From CAZFGN01 sp964518695 (lineage in GTDB: Bacteria; Patescibacteriota; Minisyncoccia; UBA6257; Colwellbacteraceae): 61,697 bases of DNA. Made by a program: the position numbers and the translations under genes. The stretch spans positions 1 to 61,697 of the forward strand of contig CAZFGN010000001.1 in NCBI GenBank assembly GCA_964518695.1, read 5' to 3'. The first letter of the stretch is position 1, and each line of letters begins with the position of its first letter. The notes beneath the pieces were generated by a model, which did no database searches, was not told the DNA's origin, and was given only the letters and a program-made list of their open reading frames with translations. This document shows, piece after piece, positions 54,501-61,697 of the stretch.

Positions 54501-55571
54501 TTAAATCCTCTCAAGTAAAATACGCAGTTCTGAAGGGTTTAAGGAATAGAGTTCGGCGTTCTCCAAAGAAACTTCTTTGCGCATCACAAGCTCGGCCAAA
54601 GATCGATTAAGCGTCATCATTCCTTCCTGAAGACTTGTTTCAATCACCAAATCTATTTGGTAAGTTTTTCGTTCGCGGATTAAGTTGCGTACCGCGGAAT
54701 TCACAAACATTACCTCGCAAGCCGGAATTCTCCCCCCGTCAATTCTCGGCACCAGACGTTGTGAAACAATACCAACCAATGTCGCGGCCAATTGTGAAGT
54801 AACCTGCCCCTGTTGGGAACCAGGAAAAGAATCAATGATACGATCAATAGTTTGGGCCGCCGAATTGGTGTGTAAGGTAGAAAAAACAATGTGACCCGTT
54901 TCAGAGGCGGTCATCGCTGTTGAGATTGATTCCGGATCGCGCATTTCACCAATCATCACAGCGTCCGGATCTTGCCGAAGCAAGGAACGTAAAGCCCTAT
55001 GGAAACTTGGGCTGTCAGTTTTAATCTCTCTTTGAGAAATAATAGATCTGTCTTGGACAAAAAGGTACTCAATTGGGTCTTCTATCGTTACGATATGATC
55101 GGTTCTTTTGTGATTAACTTCATCGAGTAATGCCGCCAAAGTAGTTGATTTACCATGTCCAGCCGGCCCTACGACCAAAACGAAACCCTGATTTAACTTG
55201 GTAAACTCATGGAGTATGGGTGGCAAGTTGAGTTCTTCAAGGGTTTTAATTTCCGAGGGGATAAGACGCAAAGCCGCCGCCATAAACCCTCTCTGAAAAA
55301 AAACATTTACCCGGAATCTAGCTTTGTCTTCGAAAGCGTAGGAAAAGTCGACGTCGCCCGATTTAAGCATTTTTTCTTTCTGTTCCGGAGTAAGGAGAGC
55401 CAGAATTAGACCTTGTGCATCTTCTGGAGTGAGTATTGGCTCTTTTTGAAGTCCGATAAGGACGCCATCAATTCTTAAGGTTGGCCGTCTGCCAACGGCC
55501 AAATGTAAATCTGAAGCATTTTGTTTCGCAGCCGCAAGCAGTAATTCTTCTAATTTTTGTTTATAATCCAT
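54501..55571 (-). CDS. pilT: Pilus retraction ATPase PilT
   Basis: 356 aa. The N-terminal PAS-like domain has NASDLHLAVGRRPTLRIDG. Walker A is GPAGHGKSTT (about 135-144; usual GPTGSGKSTT), with the Asp box in IEDPIEYLF, Walker B in RQDPDAVMIGEMRDPESI and the His box in STLHTNSAAQTIDRI. The retraction-specific motif AIRNLIRE appears as AVRNLIRERKTYQ. The start is next to the scaffold gap at 55574-55583. Confidence 0.94.
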   Translation of the reverse strand: MDYKQKLEELLLAAAKQNASDLHLAVGRRPTLRIDGVLIGLQKEPILTPEDAQGLILALLTPEQKEKMLKSGDVDFSYAFEDKARFRVNVFFQRGFMAAALRLIPSEIKTLEELNLPPILHEFTKLNQGFVLVVGPAGHGKSTTLAALLDEVNHKRTDHIVTIEDPIEYLFVQDRSIISQREIKTDSPSFHRALRSLLRQDPDAVMIGEMRDPESISTAMTASETGHIVFSTLHTNSAAQTIDRIIDSFPGSQQGQVTSQLAATLVGIVSQRLVPRIDGGRIPACEVMFVNSAVRNLIRERKTYQIDLVIETSLQEGMMTLNRSLAELVMRKEVSLENAELYSLNPSELRILLERI

Positions 55572-55573
55572 AT

Positions 55574-55583
55574 NNNNNNNNNN
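55574..55583. other. Scaffold gap (10 N) between pilB and pilT
   Basis: Ten N directly upstream of the pilT start and adjacent to a TATNNAG repeat array. The array probably caused the assembly break, so the true number of heptads here is unknown. Confidence 0.95.
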
Positions 55584-55588
55584 TTTAG

Positions 55589-55609
55589 TATGTAGTATGT
55601 AGTATACAG
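55589..55609. repeat. TATNNAG heptad array upstream of pilT
   Basis: Three uninterrupted heptads on plus (TATGTAG, TATGTAG, TATACAG), bordered by the N gap. Confidence 0.75.
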
Positions 55610-55613
55610 CCGA

Positions 55614-57353
55614 TTAACTGGCAGTCGTTTCTCTTAACACCTCTTCAATAGAAACAACTCCATCCAAAGCCTTTAGGATGCCGTCTTGCCGCAAAGTACT
55701 CATTCCCTGACGTTTTGCTTCGTCGCGAATTTTACTTTCAGTAGGATCGGAGTTAATAACTTCTTCGAGTTCACGCGTCATAGTAAGAATCTCGAATAAC
55801 GCTATCCTGCCCGTAGCCCCTTTGCCCTTACATACTTTACAACCGGGCGCGTGATAAACTTGATAAGGCTCCTTGTATTTAAGTTCCGCGTAAGGTATTT
55901 CACCTAATTTCTCCAACTCTTCTTTTATGATTTTGTTGACTTCATCGGAAGCTGGTCCCACTATTTTACATTTTTCACAGATACGTCTTATCAACCTTTG
56001 GGAAACGATTATATTCAAAGTTGATGGCAAAAGGAATCGTTCTATGCCCATATCCATAAGTCTGGGGATCACGCCTACAGCGTTATTGGTGTGAAGCGTG
56101 GAAAGTACGACTTGACCGGTTAGGGCGGCGTGAATGGCAAGTTGCGCGGTTTCTGTGTCTCTGATTTCGCCAACCATGATAACATCGGGGTCTTGACGGA
56201 CAATCTGTCTTAAACCGGAGGCAAAATCGTAACCAATTTCTGGATGGACTTGAGATTGATTTAGTCCTTCAACAAAATATTCAACAGGATCCTCCAAGCT
56301 CAAGACATTCGCCTCTTCTTTGTTGAAATCCTGCAGTAAAGCATAAAGAGTGGTTGTTTTACCGCTACCCGTAGGACCGGTAACTAAAATCATGCCGTAC
56401 GGTTTTTTCACGGCTTGGTTTATGAGTTCGAGAGAATGCCCTGTGATACCAAGATTATCTAGGCCCTTTAAACCAACCGTTGGATCTAGGACACGCACAG
56501 CAACCTTCTCGCCAACCGGGGTGGGAAAAGTTGAAACGCGAAAATCTATATCGCGTCCAAAAATTACAGTTCTAAACCTGCCGTCCTGGGGCATTCGTGT
56601 TTCGTCAATTTTCAAACTGGAGAGAATTTTAATCCGCGAGATAATTGGTTGATGTATTTCAAGAGGAAAAGAAGTAACTTCGGCAAGGGCGCCGTCTACT
56701 CTGAAACGGACACGAACTCTCGTGCGCTGGGGTTCAATATGAATATCGGAAGCACCTTCTTCTACCGCGGACTTTAAGGTTGAAGCAACTATTTTAATAA
56801 TCGGCGCTTCATCTCTAACATTCCCGCCTTCTTCAATCGAGATTGTTCGTTGCGCAAACGCAAGACCGCTACCTGGTTTTACGCTTAAAGATTTAATAGC
56901 TTGATCTATTTCTGATCTGTAAGGAGAATATTTCCTTAAGACCAATTCAAGATCTGACGGGGTAATGACGTAAACACCCAAGCTTAACTTATTCTGCTTA
57001 GCGATAAAACGTAGGGCTTCTTGAGCCCTAACATCATAAGGCTTGATCATCCCGGCTATGAGCATTTTATCATCGCTACTTAATGGAACAAATCCGTACG
57101 TTCGTGCCGTCTCTTGCGGAACCAATTTCAAAAGATCCTCTTTCACTTCGTCGGGATTAACCTTAACGTAAGGAATGCCCAAAATTTCAGATTTAGTTTG
57201 AGCTATTGATATATCATCAAGCAAGCGACGGGTATAAATTATATCCTCAACGGATTTGCCAAACTGCTCGGCTTCAACTACGAGTTTCTGGCCCAGCTCA
57301 AGAGAAAGAAGGGTCTTTTTAATTAAGGCATCTATAAGCTGCCTGTCGTTCAT
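55614..57353 (-). CDS. pilB: Pilus extension ATPase PilB
   Basis: About 579 aa. The N-terminal MshEN-like domain begins MNDRQLIDALIKKTLLSLEL. Walker A is GPTGSGKTTT (about 318), the Asp box LEDPVEYFV, Walker B RQDPDVIMVGEIRDTETAQ and the His box STLHTNNAVG. The C-terminal zinc tetracysteine is CEKC and CKVC. An ATG at 57371 overlaps the preceding gene by 14 nt; the ATG at 57353 (MNDRQL) starts after its stop and is preferred. Confidence 0.95.
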   Translation of the reverse strand: MNDRQLIDALIKKTLLSLELGQKLVVEAEQFGKSVEDIIYTRRLLDDISIAQTKSEILGIPYVKVNPDEVKEDLLKLVPQETARTYGFVPLSSDDKMLIAGMIKPYDVRAQEALRFIAKQNKLSLGVYVITPSDLELVLRKYSPYRSEIDQAIKSLSVKPGSGLAFAQRTISIEEGGNVRDEAPIIKIVASTLKSAVEEGASDIHIEPQRTRVRVRFRVDGALAEVTSFPLEIHQPIISRIKILSSLKIDETRMPQDGRFRTVIFGRDIDFRVSTFPTPVGEKVAVRVLDPTVGLKGLDNLGITGHSLELINQAVKKPYGMILVTGPTGSGKTTTLYALLQDFNKEEANVLSLEDPVEYFVEGLNQSQVHPEIGYDFASGLRQIVRQDPDVIMVGEIRDTETAQLAIHAALTGQVVLSTLHTNNAVGVIPRLMDMGIERFLLPSTLNIIVSQRLIRRICEKCKIVGPASDEVNKIIKEELEKLGEIPYAELKYKEPYQVYHAPGCKVCKGKGATGRIALFEILTMTRELEEVINSDPTESKIRDEAKRQGMSTLRQDGILKALDGVVSIEEVLRETTAS

Positions 57354-57357
57354 GGCT

Positions 57358-57657
57358 TTAGAAAGGAACAAATGGATTTTGCCGACCTAAAACACCCCCT
57401 AAATTTGGATCATTCACACGTTTAACAAGAGACTTATATAAAGGTGACCCTGTAACTGAAGCAACAACCTCTAGATTAATTTTCGATACTTTAGAAATGG
57501 ATTGAAGTTCGGGGGAAACAATAACCTGCTCAATGTGCGGAACGTCTGTAAAAAAAAGATAATAAGTGACTGCTCCCAGAAATAAAACCGTAAAAGCTAG
57601 TGCGCCTACAGTGAGCCAAAGATTATTTTTTTTCTCTTCTTCGATGATTATGGCCAT
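57358..57657 (-). CDS. PilP-like small membrane protein of the pilus locus
   Basis: 99 aa with one N-terminal membrane helix (about 13-33, LWLTVGALAFTVLFLGAVTY) and a periplasmic region that ends GRQNPFVPF. GRxNPFxP ends occur in PilP-type alignment-complex lipoproteins and in the corresponding small gene of related genomes, but there is no lipobox. By position between pilO and pilB it probably belongs to the inner-membrane alignment complex. Confidence 0.7.
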   Translation of the reverse strand: MAIIIEEEKKNNLWLTVGALAFTVLFLGAVTYYLFFTDVPHIEQVIVSPELQSISKVSKINLEVVASVTGSPLYKSLVKRVNDPNLGGVLGRQNPFVPF

Positions 57658-57680
57658 GTGTTTAGCTTGTGAGTCATTAG

Positions 57681-58238
57681 TTACTGATAATAGGTATCTA
57701 GAACTAGATTATAGATCAGTTTATTTTTTCCAGGAACACCTCCTCCTTCTATGCCTAATGAATAAACATCCATCAATCTAATGTTAGTCTCGAGATCCCC
57801 AAGAAAAGGACTTAAGTTTTTATAGTCTCCGTTTAATCTAATAGTTACACGCAATGTACCAAGAGACTTTATGAGTGGATCGGCCGATGTTGTGAGGGGA
57901 GGATACTGCAATGACAAAGATTCAATGTTTAGATTATTGACCGTCGCTAGTCCCTGAAGTTGGTTTATTACCGAAGGCACTTCTTCTTTATTTGGAAGAA
58001 TTGTGGATATGTTCTCCTGAATCTGGGCGAGACTTTGGTACTCACTTAAAAGACGCTGAACCACGTTTATGGCTTCACTTTGTTCTTGAAGAAGGTTTAA
58101 GTTGGCCGCCCTTTGGTCACGGAGTCTCTGAACTTCGTTATATGCTGGATGCACAAGGTTAGAGTAAACAATCACTGCCGCTATTAAAAGCAGCGAGCTT
58201 CCTAATATACTTAATAATCTATAAGTTGAGGATTTCAT
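57681..58238 (-). CDS. pilO: Type IV pilus alignment protein PilO-like
   Basis: 185 aa: one membrane helix (about 7-27), then a coiled coil (VQRLRDQRAANLNLLQEQSE) and a ferredoxin-like periplasmic domain. Within it NLSPFLGDLETNIRLMDVYSL is the PilO pattern. Starts 20 nt inside the pilN 3' end. Confidence 0.85.
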   Translation of the reverse strand: MKSSTYRLLSILGSSLLLIAAVIVYSNLVHPAYNEVQRLRDQRAANLNLLQEQSEAINVVQRLLSEYQSLAQIQENISTILPNKEEVPSVINQLQGLATVNNLNIESLSLQYPPLTTSADPLIKSLGTLRVTIRLNGDYKNLSPFLGDLETNIRLMDVYSLGIEGGGVPGKNKLIYNLVLDTYYQ

Positions 58239-58764
58239 TTTTAAGTTTTAGTCTGACACTGAACTTTACGGATTGATCTCCCAAAGAAGAGTTGTCTAAG
58301 ATAACTTTTTCTACCCAACTTGCGCCCTCGTACAAGACTAATTGAGCCGAGAGAACCTCGTAAGATTGGGCAAAACCTTCTATTCTCAAAATCTTTTCCG
58401 AGAGAATAAGATTGGCAGACGTATAGACGACTTTTTGATGTGTTTCATTTTCTAAAAGTGGAAGTAACTTTGATGTTATAACGTGCTTCGCTAAAAGCGT
58501 TTTTACATTGGTTATCTGAGAATAAAATGTCACAAAGTTGTCTTGGCTTTCTCGTTCTACGTCCAGAGTAAGCCCTATAAGTTTAGATTCTGTGTCAGTT
58601 ATAGATCTTAAAAGAAACGGCTTGTAACCAAAAGAGAGCCCGAAGTAGGTAAGAATTACCGACAAGAGCACTACTAGTGTAAAAAGAAACATGTGCCAAG
58701 GCCAACCGACCTTGAGATGTTCTTTAAAGAATTCTTCGTTCGCGCTTCTTGTGTATTGGGCCAT
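58219..58764 (-). CDS. pilN: Type IV pilus alignment protein PilN-like
   Basis: 181 aa: N-terminal NEEFFKEHLKVGWPW, one membrane helix (about 24-48, MFLFTLVVLLSVILTYFGL), a coiled coil and a ferredoxin-like domain. Unlike most PilN proteins, the cytoplasmic N-terminus lacks a clear INLLP motif, so identification rests on context and fold pattern. It lies 3 nt after pilM. Confidence 0.78.
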   Translation of the reverse strand: MAQYTRSANEEFFKEHLKVGWPWHMFLFTLVVLLSVILTYFGLSFGYKPFLLRSITDTESKLIGLTLDVERESQDNFVTFYSQITNVKTLLAKHVITSKLLPLLENETHQKVVYTSANLILSEKILRIEGFAQSYEVLSAQLVLYEGASWVEKVILDNSSLGDQSVKFSVRLKLKNEILNL

Positions 58765-58767
58765 ATT

Positions 58768-59850
58768 TTAAATGAATTGTTTTACCCCTAAACCTAGCGC
58801 TACGGCGAATGGCGGACCTATCTCCTTAACCAAAGATCCAACTTCTCCAGGATAAGCAACTTTGCTAAAAGGGTCTGCTTTAATGGCAGGTAGATTAAAT
58901 TGTTCGTGAACATATTTTTCCAAACCCAAGAGATTAGACCCGCCGCCTGACAAAATTATCCTCTCAATTTTACCTCGATAGTTCTTTTCGTAATTATCTT
59001 TAACCCGCTTCACTTCGCTAAGTATAACATCTAACATGGGCATCATTAAAGTGGATAATTCGTACTCACCCCCGGTACCTAGAAGCCCGTTTTGCTTTTT
59101 AAGTTCCTCTGCGCGTTTAACATTAATGCTCAAACTCGAAGAAATTGCTTGAGTGAGAGATCCGCTAGCCCAATCTATCTGGGCGTTATATCTTAAGACT
59201 CCCCTTTCAGCAACACAGATTGCCGTAGAACGAGCGCCTATATCAACTATAAGAGTGGTTGTCGGATCCCCGGTAGTAAAAATTCTCGCGAGACTCAAAC
59301 CTTCGATTTCTAAAGCTTTTAGATTCAAACCAGCCGCTTTAAAGATACGTTGATATTTTCTTATTTGTTCATTGGGGACGGAAATAAGAAAAATCTGTTG
59401 ATGCTTTATTCCTTTGTCGTCTTCATATTCACCTACCGGTAGCCAGTCAATACTCACCTCCGATATAGGAAGCGGCACAAAAGCTCTAGCCTGATATTGC
59501 ATAGCTTGGGCAGTTTCCGTGGGAGACATAGCAGGAACATCAAGAAGCGCCGTAAAGACCAAAAAAGATGGTAGGGAAACGATAGCATCTCTAGTACCCA
59601 CTCTTAATTGTTTTAAAAGCATATTCAAAAGCTCTGCTGTTTCTCTGTCGAGCATTTTCAGGCTAGAAGTCTGGATGGCATTATTAAGCCGCTCAAGATG
59701 GCCGTATGATTCTAGAACTCCGTAATTTTTGAGTGTTGGCCTTCCCCCAGATTCTGTAAGTTCAACTATCTTAATAGAAGTGGTTCCGATATCGATTCCC
59801 AAATAGCTTCGACGGCCAAGGACCGATCTAAAAGGTTTCAAAAAATTCAT
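58768..59850 (-). CDS. pilM: Type IV pilus assembly protein PilM
   Basis: 360-aa actin-like ATPase: SYLGIDIGTTSIKIVEL (about 15-31), IVSLPSFLVFTALLDVP, TTLIVDIGARSTAICV and RIILSGGGSNLLGLE. It binds the PilN tail on the cytoplasmic face. First gene of the pilus operon, divergent from comF across only 23 nt. Confidence 0.95.
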   Translation of the reverse strand: MNFLKPFRSVLGRRSYLGIDIGTTSIKIVELTESGGRPTLKNYGVLESYGHLERLNNAIQTSSLKMLDRETAELLNMLLKQLRVGTRDAIVSLPSFLVFTALLDVPAMSPTETAQAMQYQARAFVPLPISEVSIDWLPVGEYEDDKGIKHQQIFLISVPNEQIRKYQRIFKAAGLNLKALEIEGLSLARIFTTGDPTTTLIVDIGARSTAICVAERGVLRYNAQIDWASGSLTQAISSSLSINVKRAEELKKQNGLLGTGGEYELSTLMMPMLDVILSEVKRVKDNYEKNYRGKIERIILSGGGSNLLGLEKYVHEQFNLPAIKADPFSKVAYPGEVGSLVKEIGPPFAVALGLGVKQFI

Positions 59851-59856
59851 CTTAAC

Positions 59857-59865
59857 TATATTATA
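59857..59865. promoter_or_regulatory. Overlapping divergent -10 elements of pilM and comF
   Basis: Within the 23-nt gap, TATATT (59857-59862, plus, for comF) and TATAAT (59860-59865, minus, for pilM) overlap. The pilM -10 ends 9 nt before its ATG and has TTGAGC 16 nt upstream, inside comF. The comF -10 ends 11 nt before its ATG. The comF -35 is weak. Confidence 0.5.
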
Positions 59866-59873
59866 TACTTAAA

Positions 59874-60551
59874 ATGGTTGCGCTCAAAAAAACTTGGGAG
59901 TTTACGCTTGATATCCTTTTTCCGCCGATTTGTTTAAATTGCAAAAAATATTTGGAAAAAGAAGAAAAGCCCAATCTAATTTGTAACTCTTGTTTAGATG
60001 GCATAGATATATACAAAACTCCATTTCGGCCAAGACCGGACTTACTTTTGGGAGCGGCCACTTCCTATGAAAATCCTGCTGTAAGAGAGCTTATCCATTA
60101 CTTTAAATATGAAGCTTTTCTGCAAGCCCGAAAGCCGTTGGGAGAGATATTAATAAAGTATCTCTCCGGTTTAGATATGCATTTGCAAAATTTCGTAGTT
60201 GTGCCTGTCCCCCTACATCCTTCACGCAGACATAAACGCGGTTTTAACCAATCAGAAATTTTGGCAGAAATAATAGCTAAGTATTTTGGTTTACAGTTAG
60301 AAACCAGCATTCTAAAGCGCATCAAAGAGACTAAACCTCAAATAGAAATGCGGGACTACGATGCGCGGAAAAAAAATATTAAAGGAAGTTTTGAAATTAT
60401 GGCTAATAAAGCATCTCTCATAAAAGACGCGGCTATTTTATTAGTAGATGATGTTTATACCTCTGGCGCCACGATAAGCGAAGCTGTAAAAACTTTAAAA
60501 AGGGGTGGCGCGAAAGAAATTATAACAGTTGTGGTAGCTAAAACAAGTTAA
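59874..60551 (+). CDS. comF: ComF family phosphoribosyltransferase
   Basis: 225 aa. N-terminal zinc cysteines CLNC and CNSC (about 21-42), then YENPAVRELIHYFKYEAFLQ. The type I PRTase has RHKRGFNQSEILAEIIAKYF and the PRPP loop ILLVDDVYTSGATISEAV (about 185-202). ComF is needed in other bacteria for processing transported DNA in natural transformation, so its pairing with a type IV pilus operon fits DNA uptake. That link is inference. Confidence 0.93.
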   Translation: MVALKKTWEFTLDILFPPICLNCKKYLEKEEKPNLICNSCLDGIDIYKTPFRPRPDLLLGAATSYENPAVRELIHYFKYEAFLQARKPLGEILIKYLSGLDMHLQNFVVVPVPLHPSRRHKRGFNQSEILAEIIAKYFGLQLETSILKRIKETKPQIEMRDYDARKKNIKGSFEIMANKASLIKDAAILLVDDVYTSGATISEAVKTLKRGGAKEIITVVVAKTS

Positions 60552-60582
60552 AGGTGAGATTCACTAGCATCGCTAGCCTATT

Positions 60583-61697
60583 TTACTGGAAGAACGTGTT
60601 AGGCGTTACCAGTACCTCACCGCTACTGCCGTTTCCACCACCACCTCCATTTTCCTGACAACCGGCAGTCGATGCTCCTGTCCCGCCACCGCCACCCGTC
60701 CCACCCGTTGTCGTAAAAGTCGCCGTGTTTGAGGTGAGCGTATTATATAGAATTAGAATTTTACCGCCAGCGCCTCCACCACCGCCACCGCCTGCCCCTC
60801 CGCTGCCACAACTGCCACCATAAGTTGTGCCAGCACTGCCATTAGCGCCACTCGCGTTGAAAGTAGAGCTGATGTCGAGTGTTCCGCCGGATTCAATCAC
60901 CAAACCCCCGCCGCCTCTGCCGCCTGTTCCGCCTGACATTCCACCACAATCCCTATCGGTTCCGCCGCCGCCACCGGAGCCGCCCCCACCTGGGAAAGCA
61001 AAAGACTTGGACGCCGCAAGAGATGGAGTTTTTATTCCGCCCCAGCCTCCTGAAAAAACAGAGCCGGCACACGAACCGTAGCCGCCACTAGAGCCGGTTG
61101 CCAAACTGCCACCTCCACCGCCGCCCTTCCCTCCGGCCCCCTGACGCGAATTGGGACAAGCGCAAGTAACATCAACGCTGGACCCTCCGCCTTCGCCTGA
61201 ACCAGGGCCTGATTCGGATACGCCGCCGGAACCGATGCCTCCGCCTCCGCCACCACCTGCGCCCCCCATGTTCCTTAAATCCACCGCGGGAACAGTCGCG
61301 GATGTAACAGTGACATTCCCTTGAGACCTTAAAACCACAGTAGTTCCATTCGCGTTCGGGTTTGTGAATGCCAGCTGTCCACTGCTAGTTATAGAAATGG
61401 AGGTGTAATTTTTTACATAGACGGCCACACCACCTACGTCAATAGTTGTCGTGCCGCTTGATATACTAAGGGCGCCGTCCGCGCCAGTACCTCCAAATTT
61501 ACTTCCGCCGCCCGGAGCCTGGCTCGCCCAAGAAGAAGTAGTGCTGTTCCAAGTAGGAACCTGTCCGTTAGAAGTACCAGTAAGACCGCTAAAGGCACTT
61601 GTGCCGTTACCAAGAAGCAAACCCGATAAAGTTGTTGCTCCGGTGCCTCCGTTTGCGACTCCAACAGTACCGGTAACGTTAGCGGCGTTGCCGCTGA
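60583..61697 (-). CDS. Glycine-rich surface protein with tail-fibre-like repeats (5' end outside window)
   Basis: The reading frame is open through the right edge, so the start is not visible and the first in-window methionine-like codon (61620) is internal. The upstream part has GVANGGTGATTLSGLLLGNG, then NGQVPTWNSTTSSWAS, motifs of phage tail-fibre/collar-like repeats. A beta-rich segment (SISSGTTTIDVGGVAVYVKN) follows, then ~200 residues almost entirely Gly with Ser, Ala and a few cysteines. The end is GEVLVTPNTFFQ. It probably forms a surface fibre or adhesin. A short relative of the C-terminus lies after rnc. Confidence 0.75.
   Translation of the reverse strand, partial: SGNAANVTGTVGVANGGTGATTLSGLLLGNGTSAFSGLTGTSNGQVPTWNSTTSSWASQAPGGGSKFGGTGADGALSISSGTTTIDVGGVAVYVKNYTSISITSSGQLAFTNPNANGTTVVLRSQGNVTVTSATVPAVDLRNMGGAGGGGGGGIGSGGVSESGPGSGEGGGSSVDVTCACPNSRQGAGGKGGGGGGSLATGSSGGYGSCAGSVFSGGWGGIKTPSLAASKSFAFPGGGGSGGGGGTDRDCGGMSGGTGGRGGGGLVIESGGTLDISSTFNASGANGSAGTTYGGSCGSGGAGGGGGGGAGGKILILYNTLTSNTATFTTTGGTGGGGGTGASTAGCQENGGGGGNGSSGEVLVTPNTFFQ

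Noticed and set aside
60827..61256. Proline- and arginine-rich frames opposite or shifted to the Gly-rich gene
   Set aside because: They are complements of GGN codons and have no independent support.
1..61697. UGA recoding to glycine as in Gracilibacteria
   Set aside because: TGA ends several conserved genes at the expected place (for example rsmH and the membrane protein at 4584), and conserved glycines are encoded by GGN.
1..61697. CRISPR array, insertion sequence or prophage
   Set aside because: No regularly spaced repeat-spacer units, transposase, integrase or phage packaging/structural cluster was found; the tail-fibre-like motifs at the right edge stand alone.

Overview
The window looks like part of a chromosome from an ultra-small Candidate Phyla Radiation bacterium (Patescibacteria, most likely a Parcubacteria/Paceibacteria lineage), assembled from a metagenome. 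The evidence is dense, mostly one-strand gene packing, abridged versions of core proteins (short EF-Ts, TGS-less ThrRS, hinge-less SMC, no rimM between khpA and trmD), a VirD4/TraG-like ATPase beside a large membrane protein, a complete type IV pilus locus, and glycine-rich surface proteins. TGA is used as a stop, so the Gracilibacteria/Absconditabacteria code does not apply. Two 10-N scaffold gaps are present, at 19747-19756 inside ftsI and at 55574-55583 beside pilT.

Layout. 1-6.7 kb: one minus-strand operon, read as sigma4/HARE regulator, membrane protein, VirD4-like ATPase, efp, mnmA, thioredoxin reductase, cobO. 6.8-9.2 kb: tRNA-Lys, secD, secF. 9.2-13.6 kb: the chaperone operon grpE, dnaK, membrane protein, dnaJ. 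13.7-17.5 kb: rplU, cysS, dnaB, recR. 17.5-22.7 kb: the division and wall cluster mraZ, rsmH, ftsL, ftsI, murF, with tRNA-Glu. 22.9-25.6 kb: membrane proteins, an orphan ABC importer core and tRNA-Val. 25.7-30.2 kb: translation genes (rplJ-rplL behind an L10 leader, rpmG, three tRNAs, rpsB-tsf, rpsP-khpA, trmD). 30.2-35.7 kb: L,D-transpeptidase, smc, rnc, nusB, rpmF, rnhB. 35.7-41.6 kb, plus strand: dnaE, thrS, miaA. 41.5-49.8 kb, mostly minus: gyrB-secE-nusG-rplK-gatB, a fused PheRS, tRNA-Met and ligA. 49.8-59.9 kb: type IV pilus genes pilM-N-O, a PilP-like gene, pilB, pilT, pilC, a pilin, pilD and four minor pilin-like genes. 59.9-61.7 kb: comF on plus and the 3' part of a glycine-rich, tail-fibre-like protein on minus.

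Several regulatory patterns recur. Promoters of the form TTGAC(T/A)-N17-TAnnnT can be read at many loci, and in at least eight the -10 box ends only 5-11 nt before the start codon, which implies leaderless or almost leaderless mRNAs. A 32-nt palindrome centred on CCGATCGG occurs three times between genes, with symmetric base changes in its arms. Tandem heptads TATNNAG stand about 10 nt before several start codons.

Together the genes cover translation, replication, division, secretion and a pilus/competence-type DNA-handling apparatus. I see no clear defence system, prophage, CRISPR array or insertion sequence. The most unusual material is the palindrome and heptad families, the single-chain PheRS, the mini-SMC, and the glycine-rich fragment in frame behind the rnc stop.
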